Below are positions 38,612-46,966 of a stretch of DNA of 47,505 nt, in pieces. This DNA is from Pirellulales bacterium (GTDB taxonomy: Bacteria > Planctomycetota > Planctomycetia > Pirellulales > JAEUIK01). The position numbers and the translations under genes are program-made. The notes beneath the pieces were generated by a model. That model searched no databases, was not told where the DNA came from, and was given only the letters and a program-made list of their open reading frames with translations. Within the stretch, counting starts at the first letter, position 1, and each line of letters starts with the position of its first letter. Location of the stretch: contig JAIBBY010000040.1 of the NCBI GenBank assembly GCA_019694455.1, forward strand, positions 1 to 47,505, read 5' to 3'.

Positions 38612-40780
38612 ATGCGACGTGCTGCGTTTGGGGTTCTCTTGTTGTGCTCCGTCTTGCTGATCGCGGCGAACGCCGTTGCGGCGGAAGCGATCGGCCGCAA
38701 GATCGACGACTTCACTCTGAAGAGTCATTTCGGCAAGGACTACCAACTCAGCGATTTCAAGGATCGCGACGTGGTGGTGGTCGCCTTCGTGGGGACCGAA
38801 TGTCCCTTGGCGAAATTATATGGGCCGCGGCTGGCCGAACTGAGCGAGCGCTGGGGGGACAAGGTCGCGCTTGTCGGCATCGACTCCAATCAGCAGGATT
38901 CGCTGCAAGAGATCGGCGCGTACGCGGTGCGCCACAATATTGAGTTCCCCATTCTTAAGGACACCGGCAACGAGGTGGCCGACAAGTTTGGCGCCGAGCG
39001 CACTCCGGTGGTGTACGTGCTCGATCGCGATCGCGTCGTCCGCTACCAAGGGCGGATCGACGACCAGTACGGCTTTGACGACGGAGTCGGCTTTCAACGA
39101 CCAAGCGCCACGCGCGAAGATCTGGCCATGGCGGTCGACGAACTGCTGGCCGGCAAGTCGGTGAGCGTGCCGTCGACCGAAGCGATTGGCTGCTTCATCG
39201 GCCGCGTGCGTCCCGTGAAGGCCGATAGCGCGGTGACCTACAGCAATCAGATCGCGCGCATCTTTCAACAACATTGCCTTGAGTGTCATCGACCAGGACG
39301 CATCGGTCCCTTCGCCATGACCAACTACGCCGACGTTGTCGGCTGGGGCGAAATGATTCGTGAGGTCGTCGACCAGGGACGCATGCCGCCATGGCACGCC
39401 AATCCCAAGTACGGACATTTCCAAAACGATCTGCGCTTGTCGGACGACGACAAAAAGTTGATCGCCACCTGGGTGGAGAACGGCTGCCCGGAGGGTAACC
39501 CGTCCGACCTGCCGGCGCCGAAGGAATTTACCGAAGGCTGGACGATTGGCGAACCCGACCAGATCATCTACGCCACCGAGGAGCCGGTTGATGTGGCGGC
39601 CGAAGGAGTGATTGATTACTACCACTTTGTGGTTGATCCCGGCTGGACCGAAGACAAATGGATCATGGCCGCCGAGGCGCGGCCGGGCAATTTGGAGACG
39701 GTTCATCACATTCTGGTTTTCGTGGCGCCCCCCAATACCCGCCGTGCCGCGCGCCCGCGCGATGAGGGTGGCGCGGGGGACAAGCCGGAGTCGGCTGCCT
39801 CCGACGGAAGCGGCGACGACCAGCCACAGCGGCGACGGCGCCGATTGGCGCAGCGCGGCGGCAACCGCGGCGGTCGCGGGGAATTTGAAGGTGTTGGCCT
39901 CACCAACGGAAGTTTGATCGCCGGCTATGCGCCGGGCATGAACCCGATGGTGCAAACCGACGGCACGACCGCCATGCACGTGAAGGCCGGCTCGAAGCTG
40001 ATCTTTCAAATGCACTACACCCCCAACGGTTCGCCGCAGAAGGATCGCAGCTTTGTGGGCTTTCGGTTTGCCGACCCCGCCAAGGTGACCCACGTGGCGC
40101 GGAGCACAGCGGTGATGACCCCCTTCTTTGTGATTCCGGCGGGCGCCGAAGATTATCAGGTCACGGCCGATAACACGCTGGAGCACGACATCACGCTTTT
40201 GAACATGACCCCACATATGCACACGCGTGGCAAGGCGTTCCGGTACGAAGCGTTTTACCCCAACGGCGAGCAGGAGATCTTGCTTGACGTGCCGGCCTAC
40301 GACTTCAACTGGCAAACCACCTATAACCTGACCGAGCCAAAGACCCTTCCCAAGGGAACGCGGCTGGTTTGCACCGCGCATTGGGACAACTCGGAGAACA
40401 ATCTCTCCAATCCCGATCCGACCAAACAGGTGACCTGGGGCGACCAGACGTTTGAAGAGATGATGATTGGCTTTTATGTCGAGGTTTATCCCAAAGGGAG
40501 CGTGCCAGAAAACGCATCGCTCGGCCGCGCGTTTGGCCGAATCGATCCCGAAAAGGTCTTTGCGGCCCTCGACGCGAATCGCGACGGCAAGTTGACCAAG
40601 GATGAGTTGCCCGACGAAATGGGCGAACGACTATTGCTGGCCGACCGCGATCGCGATGGCGGCATCAACAAAGAAGAGCTGACCAACATTTTGAAGCTGT
40701 TTTCGCGGGGCGGCCCGCGGCGCGACCGTGGCTCCGACGCCGAGCGCGAGCCAGCGGCCGAAACGTCAACAGATGGATAA
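38612..40780 (+). CDS. Redoxin / cytochrome c / copper monooxygenase-like / EF-hand fusion protein
   Basis: ATG 38612 (GAGG seven bases upstream) gives a 722-residue exported protein. After a signal peptide (1-24) come: a redoxin domain (25-185, GTECPLAK with one Cys64); a heme c segment (CLECH, 222-226; Met258 in MPPWH a candidate axial ligand); a region like the copper type II ascorbate-dependent monooxygenases; and two EF-hands (654-666 and 679-690, DANRDGKLTKDEL and DRDRDGGINKEEL). The copper residues fit PHM: His365-His366 (TVHHILVF) and His468 (FQMHY) for CuH; His535, His537 (TPHMHTRG) and Met617/Met618 (EEMMIG) for CuM. An Arg/Gly-rich insert (about 375-425) lies between. It probably acts outside the cytoplasm; substrate unknown. 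It precedes a DUF1549/1553 gene by 79 bases. Confidence 0.88.
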   Translation: MRRAAFGVLLLCSVLLIAANAVAAEAIGRKIDDFTLKSHFGKDYQLSDFKDRDVVVVAFVGTECPLAKLYGPRLAELSERWGDKVALVGIDSNQQDSLQEIGAYAVRHNIEFPILKDTGNEVADKFGAERTPVVYVLDRDRVVRYQGRIDDQYGFDDGVGFQRPSATREDLAMAVDELLAGKSVSVPSTEAIGCFIGRVRPVKADSAVTYSNQIARIFQQHCLECHRPGRIGPFAMTNYADVVGWGEMIREVVDQGRMPPWHANPKYGHFQNDLRLSDDDKKLIATWVENGCPEGNPSDLPAPKEFTEGWTIGEPDQIIYATEEPVDVAAEGVIDYYHFVVDPGWTEDKWIMAAEARPGNLETVHHILVFVAPPNTRRAARPRDEGGAGDKPESAASDGSGDDQPQRRRRRLAQRGGNRGGRGEFEGVGLTNGSLIAGYAPGMNPMVQTDGTTAMHVKAGSKLIFQMHYTPNGSPQKDRSFVGFRFADPAKVTHVARSTAVMTPFFVIPAGAEDYQVTADNTLEHDITLLNMTPHMHTRGKAFRYEAFYPNGEQEILLDVPAYDFNWQTTYNLTEPKTLPKGTRLVCTAHWDNSENNLSNPDPTKQVTWGDQTFEEMMIGFYVEVYPKGSVPENASLGRAFGRIDPEKVFAALDANRDGKLTKDELPDEMGERLLLADRDRDGGINKEELTNILKLFSRGGPRRDRGSDAEREPAAETSTDG

Positions 40781-40859
40781 TTGTTGATGGATGGTGGTGA
40801 ATGGGTTAGCCTAAGGGTCACTTCGGCTGCCGCGCAGGCAGCCACGACCCGCCCGCCCC

Positions 40860-43112
40860 ATGCGCCCCGCCATGTCGCACACCGCTCGTTCCATCGCCCG
40901 CCTCGCGCTTGTGAGCTTGCTCGCGGCGCTTTGTTTGATGCTGGAGGTTGCCGGCGGCGCGGAGGCCAATCGCCTTCCGCCGGCGGCGCTTGAGAGTGAC
41001 TCGTCGCGCGTGATCTTTGAGCTGGATGTGCAGCCGATTTTCACGGCGGCTGGGTGCAACACCGGCGCCTGCCACGGCAAGGCCCGCGGTCAAAATGGCT
41101 TTGCGCTGTCGCTGTTGGGGTTCGACCCCAATTTTGACTACGACTCGATCGTACTGCAAAGCCGTGGTCGGCGCGTGTTTCCGGCTGCGCCCGATTACAG
41201 TTTGCTGCTGCAAAAGCCCAGCGCCCAACTGCCCCATGGCGGCGGCAAGCGGCTCGATCCCGCCGGGCCCGAGTACCAGACGGTCCGCCGTTGGATCGCC
41301 ACCGGCATGCCCCGGGCCACCAAGGACGATCCCACCGTCGTGGGCATCGCGCTGGCGCCTGCGCAGCACGTGCTGCCGGCCAACTCGCGCGAGCAATTGG
41401 TGGTCACCGCCGAATATTCGGATGGCACAACGCGCGATGTGACCCGCCTGACTAGCTTTGCTTCCAACGAGGCGGCGGTGGTGTCGGTCGACCGACAAGG
41501 GCAACTGACCGCCGGCGCGCTCCCTGGCGAGGCGAGCATCATGGCGCGCTATATGGGCAACATCGCCACCTGGAACACGGCCGTGCCGCTGGCCGACTCC
41601 GTCGATCCGCAAGTTTACGCCGGGCTGCCACGCTACAACGTGATTGACGGCCATGTTTGGAATCGCTTGCAAACGCTTGGCATCACTCCCAGCGAGCCGG
41701 CCGCCGACAGCAAACTGCTGCGGCGACTCTATTTGGACATCATCGGCCGGTTGCCCACCCCGCAAGAAACGCGCGATTTTCTGGCCGACGCGTCGCCCGA
41801 CAAGCGCGGCGAGCTGATCGACGCGCTGCTGGCGCGTCCGGAGTACGCCGACCATTGGGCCAACAAATGGGCCGACCTGCTGCGGCCCAATCCGTATCGC
41901 GTTGGCATCAAGGCCACCCGCAGCCTCGACGCCTGGCTGCGCGACGCGTTTCGGCGCAATCTGCCGTACGACCAGTTTGTGCGCGGACTCGTCACCGCGC
42001 AAGGCAGCACTTGGCGCAACGGCGCGACCACTATTTTTCGCGATCGACGCTCGCCGGACGAGATCACCACGCTCGTCAGCCAGCTATTCCTCGGCACGCG
42101 GCTCGAATGCGCCAAGTGCCATCAGCACCCATTCGAAATTTGGGGACAGAAGGACTTTTACAGCCTGGCCGCGTTCTTTGCGCGGGTGGGCTACAAGGGT
42201 ACCGGCCTATCGCCACCCATCTCCGGTGGCGAAGAAATCATCTTCACCGCCGACAGTGGCGACGTCCGCCACCCCTTGACAGGTGAGACGCTGCCGCCGC
42301 GTCCGCTGTTTGGCGCGGCGCGCGAGATCGGCCCCGAAGACGATCCACGCGTGGTGCTGGTCGATTGGATGCTGGCCGACGGTCGCCAGCCCTTTGCGCG
42401 CGTGGCCGTTAACCGCGTCTGGGCCGAACTGATGGGGCGCGGACTCGTCGATCCGGTCGACGATCTGCGGGCGACCAATCCCCCCAGCAATCCAGAATTG
42501 CTCGACGCCCTGGCCGAGGAGTTTCGCGCCGGTGAGTACGACCTGAAGCGATTGATCCGGCTAATCGCCTCATCGTACGTCTACGGTTTGTCGTCGTTGC
42601 CGGGCGAGCGCAACGTGGCCGACACTCGCAACTACTCGCGGCACTATCGCCAGCGTCTACGGGCTGAGACGTTGTTCGACGCGATCTGCGACGTGACCGA
42701 GGTCCCCGAGTCGTTTGAAGCGATGCCCTCTGGCTCGCGGGCGGTGGAGCTGTGGACGCACCGCGTCGACTCGCTGTTCCTCGACGCCTTTGGCCGTCCC
42801 GACGCGAATCAGGACCCGCCGTGCGAGCGCACGCCCGACACGACCATGGTGCAGGCGCTGCACCTGATGAACGCGCCCGGCTTGCATAACAAAGTGGTGA
42901 GCGACGCCGGCCGCGCTGCGCGGCTGGCCAAGAGCGATCAGCCCCCCGCGGCGATCGTCGAAGAACTGTATCTGGCGTGCTATTCACGTCCGCCCACTAG
43001 CGAAGAATCGGCCGCCACCACAGCGCTGTTCTCCACGGGGGAACGGCGACCAATCGTCGAAGACCTGTTGTGGGCCCTGATTAACTCGCCCGAGTTTGTG
43101 TTCAAGGACTAG
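40860..43112 (+). CDS. DUF1549/DUF1553 exported protein with cytochrome-like N-terminus and Big2-like domain
   Basis: This 750-residue protein has a signal peptide, then the N-terminal cytochrome-like segment DVQPIFTAAGCNTGACHGKA, where the Cys spacing is C-x4-CH rather than C-x2-CH. A bacterial Ig-like (Big2-type) domain at about 150-235 (LVVTAEYSDGTTRDVTRLTS) follows, then the DUF1549 region (KLLRRLYLDIIGRLPTPQET) with a second heme-like motif CAKCHQHP, and the DUF1553 region (FARVAVNRVWAELMGRGLV, TPDTTMVQALHLMNAPGL). This combination occurs almost only in planctomycetes and relatives. Function unknown; export and heme c attachment are inferred. ATG 40860 and ATG 40872 are both possible. 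A DUF1501 gene follows 29 bases later. Confidence 0.9.
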   Translation: MRPAMSHTARSIARLALVSLLAALCLMLEVAGGAEANRLPPAALESDSSRVIFELDVQPIFTAAGCNTGACHGKARGQNGFALSLLGFDPNFDYDSIVLQSRGRRVFPAAPDYSLLLQKPSAQLPHGGGKRLDPAGPEYQTVRRWIATGMPRATKDDPTVVGIALAPAQHVLPANSREQLVVTAEYSDGTTRDVTRLTSFASNEAAVVSVDRQGQLTAGALPGEASIMARYMGNIATWNTAVPLADSVDPQVYAGLPRYNVIDGHVWNRLQTLGITPSEPAADSKLLRRLYLDIIGRLPTPQETRDFLADASPDKRGELIDALLARPEYADHWANKWADLLRPNPYRVGIKATRSLDAWLRDAFRRNLPYDQFVRGLVTAQGSTWRNGATTIFRDRRSPDEITTLVSQLFLGTRLECAKCHQHPFEIWGQKDFYSLAAFFARVGYKGTGLSPPISGGEEIIFTADSGDVRHPLTGETLPPRPLFGAAREIGPEDDPRVVLVDWMLADGRQPFARVAVNRVWAELMGRGLVDPVDDLRATNPPSNPELLDALAEEFRAGEYDLKRLIRLIASSYVYGLSSLPGERNVADTRNYSRHYRQRLRAETLFDAICDVTEVPESFEAMPSGSRAVELWTHRVDSLFLDAFGRPDANQDPPCERTPDTTMVQALHLMNAPGLHNKVVSDAGRAARLAKSDQPPAAIVEELYLACYSRPPTSEESAATTALFSTGERRPIVEDLLWALINSPEFVFKD

Positions 43113-43141
43113 AACGCGGACCCCCTTGTAGGAGCTTCTCG

Positions 43142-44491
43142 ATGAGCGTCAATCGAAATTGCGAAGGCTTCAGCCGCCGAGATTGTCTGCAATTGGGACT
43201 TGGCGTGTTGGCGGGGGGCGGCTTTGTCGATCTGCTGCGACTGGCCGGCCAGGCCAATGAAGCGTCGTCGCCGGCGCCGCTCAAGCGGCCAACGAGCTGC
43301 ATCCTCATCTGGATGGATGGCGGACCGTCGCACTTCGAAACCTTCGATCCCAAGCCCGAGGCGCCCGCCGAGTTTCGTGGCGAGTTGGGGGCGATCGGCA
43401 CGAAGATCCCCGGCGTCTACTTCTCCGAGTATGTGCCGCGATTGGCGCAGATGGCCGACAAACTGGCCATTGTCCGTTCGGTGTGCCACAACCAGGGCAA
43501 CCACGGCGCCGGCAATCACTACATGATGACCGGCTCGCCGCCGCGCATCCCGGTGGGCTGTGGGGCGTTTGTCAGCTTTCATCCCAGCCTGGGATCGGTG
43601 GCCGCCTTGGAGCGCGGCAGCCAGGGGGGATTGCCCGCCTACTTTTCCATGCCGAGCATGACGCGCTCTGGCGGACCGAATTTTCTGGGCGCCCGTTATG
43701 CGCCGTTCGTGGTCAACGGCGATCCCAATCACAAGGACTTTCGCGTGCGCGATGTGGCGCCACCGGAAGGGTTGGCCGACGACCGGTCGCTCAAGCGCCG
43801 CGACCTGCGGGGCGTGGTCGACCGCATGATCCGCATCGCCGACGAGGCGGCCGCCGACCCGGTCAACGCGCTCGATGAGTACTACCAGCAAGGCTACAAT
43901 CTGGTGACGAGCGAATCGGCGCAGCGCGCTTTCAACATCCACGCCGAGCCGAAAGGGACGCGCGAGGCCTATGGCGAAAACACCTTTGGTCAGCGCGCCC
44001 TGCTCGCGCGGCGATTGGTCGAAGCGGGCGTGCCCTTCATCACTCTCAACGAGGGGGGCTGGGATCACCACTCCGACATCTTTGGCGCGATCAAGCGCCG
44101 CATGCCTCCCTTCGAGCAGGCGATCGCCGCGCTCATCACCGACCTCGAAGCGCGCGGAATGTTGGAAACCACGCTGGTGGTCGCCTTGGGCGAGTTTGGC
44201 CGCACGCCGAAGATCTCCACGCTCGCCGGACAAGACAAGTCCGGCCGCGATCACTGGTCCAACGCCATGTCGATCTTGTTCGCTGGTTGCGGCACGCCCG
44301 GAGGCCAAGTGATTGGCGCCACCGACAAGAACGGCTTCGCCCCGATCGATCGACTACTGGCGCCGGAGAATTTCGTTTCGACCGTCTACTCCAAGCTCGG
44401 CATCGATCCCAACAAAATGTATTACGCCCCCAATGGCCGGCCGGCGCATCTGGTCAGTAATCCCAATCCAATCAGCGAGTTGATGGGCTGA
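43142..44491 (+). CDS. DUF1501 Tat-exported protein
   Basis: This 449-residue protein belongs to DUF1501, an alkaline-phosphatase/sulfatase-like superfamily. It starts with a twin-arginine signal (SRRDCLQLGLGVLAGGGF). Family segments are LIWMDGGPSHFETFDPKP, RSVCHNQGNHGAGNHYMMTG, PFITLNEGGWDHHSD, VVALGEFGRTPKI and GRDHWSNAMSILFAGCG, which hold probable metal-binding Asp and His. AGGAG is upstream of the ATG. The usual partner, the DUF1549/1553 gene, is directly before it. The next gene begins in its stop codon (TGATG). Confidence 0.93.
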   Translation: MSVNRNCEGFSRRDCLQLGLGVLAGGGFVDLLRLAGQANEASSPAPLKRPTSCILIWMDGGPSHFETFDPKPEAPAEFRGELGAIGTKIPGVYFSEYVPRLAQMADKLAIVRSVCHNQGNHGAGNHYMMTGSPPRIPVGCGAFVSFHPSLGSVAALERGSQGGLPAYFSMPSMTRSGGPNFLGARYAPFVVNGDPNHKDFRVRDVAPPEGLADDRSLKRRDLRGVVDRMIRIADEAAADPVNALDEYYQQGYNLVTSESAQRAFNIHAEPKGTREAYGENTFGQRALLARRLVEAGVPFITLNEGGWDHHSDIFGAIKRRMPPFEQAIAALITDLEARGMLETTLVVALGEFGRTPKISTLAGQDKSGRDHWSNAMSILFAGCGTPGGQVIGATDKNGFAPIDRLLAPENFVSTVYSKLGIDPNKMYYAPNGRPAHLVSNPNPISELMG

Positions 44492-46128
44492 TGTCGCAAA
44501 GCCGACTATGGCACGGCGTGTTTGTCGCCTCGGTGATCTGCCTGGTCGCCGCTCCCGCTCTTTTCGGGGCCCCTCCCGATCTCAGCTATTTCTTTCCCGC
44601 CGGCGCGCCAATTGGCGCCACAACGCAACTGACCGCGCAGGGCAAATTCGATTCGTGGCCGCCTAAGGTTTGGGTCGATCGCGCCGGCGTGGCGCTCGAA
44701 CCGCTCCCCGAGTCTGGGAAATTGCAGGCAGTGGTTGCCGCCGACGCGTTGCCGGGCGCCTATTGGGCGCGGCTATACAACGCTCAAGGCGCCAGCCGCC
44801 CCGTGCCGTTCGTCGTTGGCCAAATGCCGGAAATCAATGAGGCAGAGCCCAACGATCTGCCGCAGAAGCCACAAGTTATTGCGCAGGCGAATCAGGTGCT
44901 AAATGGCCGGCTCGAGCGCACCGGCGATGTCGATTTGTACGCCGTGAGCCTGGCGCATGGTCAGACGCTAGTCGCACGGGTCGACGCCAACCAAGTCCTC
45001 GCGGCGCCACTCGACGCCATTGTGCAGGTGCTCGACGAGCGCGGTTTTGTACTGCAAGAGAATGACGACTCGCAAGGACTCGATCCACAACTGGTGTTCA
45101 CCGCGCCGCGGGCAGGCACGTACCTAGTTCGCCTGTTGGGCTTTCCCGCGGATCCCAATAGTTCCATTTCGCTGGCTGGGCACGACACTTACATCTACCG
45201 CCTAACGCTGGCGACTAGCGGTTGGATCGACTACACGCTGCCGCTGGCCGTGGCCAACGGCGAGCAGAGCGTTGAACCAGTCGGCTGGAACATCCCGCCC
45301 GAGGCGCGGCAAATCGTTCCAGTTCCTTCGACCGATGGCAAACTGCTATTGGCCCGGCATCCGGCGCTGGCCAATAGCTATATGGTGCCGCGGGTCGACC
45401 ACGCCGCGATCGTGGAGAGCGAACCCAATGGCGTCGATCAGCCGCAATGCGTGCCGTGGCCTGTGACGGTGACAGGACGAATCGACGCGCCGCGCGACAA
45501 AGACGTTTATCAATTCAACGCGCCGGCCGGCGCCAAGGTGCTGCTCCGCGCCGAGAGTCGGGCGCTGGGCTTTCCGCTCGACCCGGTGATCGAAGTTCAA
45601 GACGCCGCTGGCAAGTTGCTGGCGCGTGTCGATGACATTGGCGCCGAGCGCGACGGCGAGTTGGTCTTTGCCGTCCCCGCAGCGGGGGACTATCGCGCGC
45701 AGATCAGCGATTTGCATCGACAGGGCGGAGAGCGATATGTGTATCGCCTCACCTGCGAGGCCGCGGCGCCCGACTTTGCGCTTTCACTCGATCGCGATTC
45801 CTTCGTGTTGGCCGCCGGAGGCAAACTCGAAATCCCGGTTCAGGTGGAGCGGCGCCACGGCTTTGCCGAGCCTATCTCGGTGCGGCTAGTTGGCCTGCCC
45901 GCCGGAGCGACAGCAGAGGCTATCACCTCGGCCCCCGAGGGAGACACGGCCAAACAGATCAAGCTGACGATTGTCGCCGGCGCCGAACCATTCACCGGGC
46001 CGATTCAGTGCGTGGGAGAGGCAGCCGGCGCGCCCCCCATGTCGCGCCGTGCCATGGCGGCCATCGCCGGACGAACCCAGCGAACCGAGCAGCCCTGGCT
46101 TACCATCGCGCCCGCCGAGCAGAAATAG
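44491..46128 (+). CDS. Exported protein with two PPC (pre-peptidase C-terminal) domains
   Basis: This 545-residue protein begins in the stop codon of the DUF1501 gene, so the two are translationally coupled. It has a signal peptide (VASVICLVAAPALFGA), a short N-terminal barrel, then two PPC-type domains, each opening with an EPN box: EAEPNDLPQKP (about 118-235) and ESEPNGVDQPQ (about 310-430). Each carries a DVDLYAVSL- or DKDVYQFNA-type core, as in domains that trail secreted peptidases. Here no peptidase is present. A final beta domain (SLDRDSFVLAAGGKLEIPVQ) follows. It may bind surfaces or polymers, but the target is unknown. It completes the DUF1549/1553-DUF1501-PPC block. Confidence 0.88.
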   Translation: MSQSRLWHGVFVASVICLVAAPALFGAPPDLSYFFPAGAPIGATTQLTAQGKFDSWPPKVWVDRAGVALEPLPESGKLQAVVAADALPGAYWARLYNAQGASRPVPFVVGQMPEINEAEPNDLPQKPQVIAQANQVLNGRLERTGDVDLYAVSLAHGQTLVARVDANQVLAAPLDAIVQVLDERGFVLQENDDSQGLDPQLVFTAPRAGTYLVRLLGFPADPNSSISLAGHDTYIYRLTLATSGWIDYTLPLAVANGEQSVEPVGWNIPPEARQIVPVPSTDGKLLLARHPALANSYMVPRVDHAAIVESEPNGVDQPQCVPWPVTVTGRIDAPRDKDVYQFNAPAGAKVLLRAESRALGFPLDPVIEVQDAAGKLLARVDDIGAERDGELVFAVPAAGDYRAQISDLHRQGGERYVYRLTCEAAAPDFALSLDRDSFVLAAGGKLEIPVQVERRHGFAEPISVRLVGLPAGATAEAITSAPEGDTAKQIKLTIVAGAEPFTGPIQCVGEAAGAPPMSRRAMAAIAGRTQRTEQPWLTIAPAEQK

Positions 46129-46289
46129 CGCGCGATCGTGCGGCGAAAGTATTGCCCGCGCCGATCTCTCATTGGCGCTCGTTGGCCTCTTGCTTCCGCC
46201 ACGCGGAAGAAATCTCCTGCCGCCATAAGCGCGCAGATATGATGTGCTCCATTGAGAACACCACGAATCCTGTTGGGAAAGGCAGACCT

Positions 46290-46931
46290 GTGAAAGCCCT
46301 CGCTCAATACTTCAAGGCGACCGTGTTGGGGGGCGCGCTAGTCGTGGCGCCGTTGCTCGTCGGCCTGGTCATCATCGGAGCGGCGCTGCGGCAGACGGCA
46401 GACCTCCTGCGGCCGGTCGCCAGGTTGTTTCCCACGGAACAGTTTGCCGGCGTCTTGATCGTCGATCTACTTGCGATCCTGGTGCTGGTGCTGCTCTCGT
46501 TCTTCGCCGGCTTGGTGATCGCCACGCGGCCCGGGCGCGCGATGAGCCAGCGTGTCGATTCTATATTTTTGCGTCATTTGCCCGGCTTTTCGCTGGTCAG
46601 GGCTTTGACCCACAGCCTAACGGGGAGCGACGCCGAATCACGACTGCCCGCCGCGCTAATCCAATTTGACGATTGCTGGGTACTCGGCTTTGTGATCGAG
46701 CGCGCCCCCAACTCGCTGGTCACGGTCTACGTGCCGAGCGCGCCTACTCCCGCAGTGGGGTCGCTTTACTTCATGACCGCTGATCGCGTCCGTCCGCTCG
46801 AGGCCTCCATGCTGACGACGGTACGCTCGATCCTGCGTTACGGCGCCGGATCCGGCGCGCTATTGGGCACGGCGCATACGCTGCCGAGCGGCGGTGAACG
46901 GCGTGAAGACGCGGAGACGGCAAGTTCATAA
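46290..46931 (+). CDS. DUF502 family membrane protein
   Basis: The likely start is GTG 46290, with AAAGG seven bases upstream, giving 213 residues; an ATG at 46239 has no ribosome site. The protein has two membrane segments, TVLGGALVVAPLLVGLVIIG and VLIVDLLAILVLVLLSFFAG, then the soluble DUF502 domain with IPG-type SRVDSIFLRHLPGFSLVR-like wording (MSQRVDSIFLRHLPGFSLV) and YVPSAPTPAVGSLYFM, a family hallmark. The exact function is unknown. It sits 161 bases after the PPC gene and is convergent with the cytochrome gene. Confidence 0.9.
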   Translation: MKALAQYFKATVLGGALVVAPLLVGLVIIGAALRQTADLLRPVARLFPTEQFAGVLIVDLLAILVLVLLSFFAGLVIATRPGRAMSQRVDSIFLRHLPGFSLVRALTHSLTGSDAESRLPAALIQFDDCWVLGFVIERAPNSLVTVYVPSAPTPAVGSLYFMTADRVRPLEASMLTTVRSILRYGAGSGALLGTAHTLPSGGERREDAETASS

Positions 46932-46966
46932 CGCGCGCCGATGGCCGTCATGCGCGAATCGGCCGT

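Noticed and set aside
38816..40381. 521-residue minus-strand frame opposite the copper-protein gene
   Set aside because: Antisense to a protein with several intact motif sets; the translation is His/Arg/Gly-rich and non-natural.
40818..42002. 394-residue minus-strand frame opposite the DUF1549/1553 gene
   Set aside because: Shadow of the real gene on the other strand, with no domain.
43109..44308. 399-residue minus-strand frame opposite the DUF1501 gene
   Set aside because: Shadow of the real gene; the plus strand has a Tat signal and family motifs.
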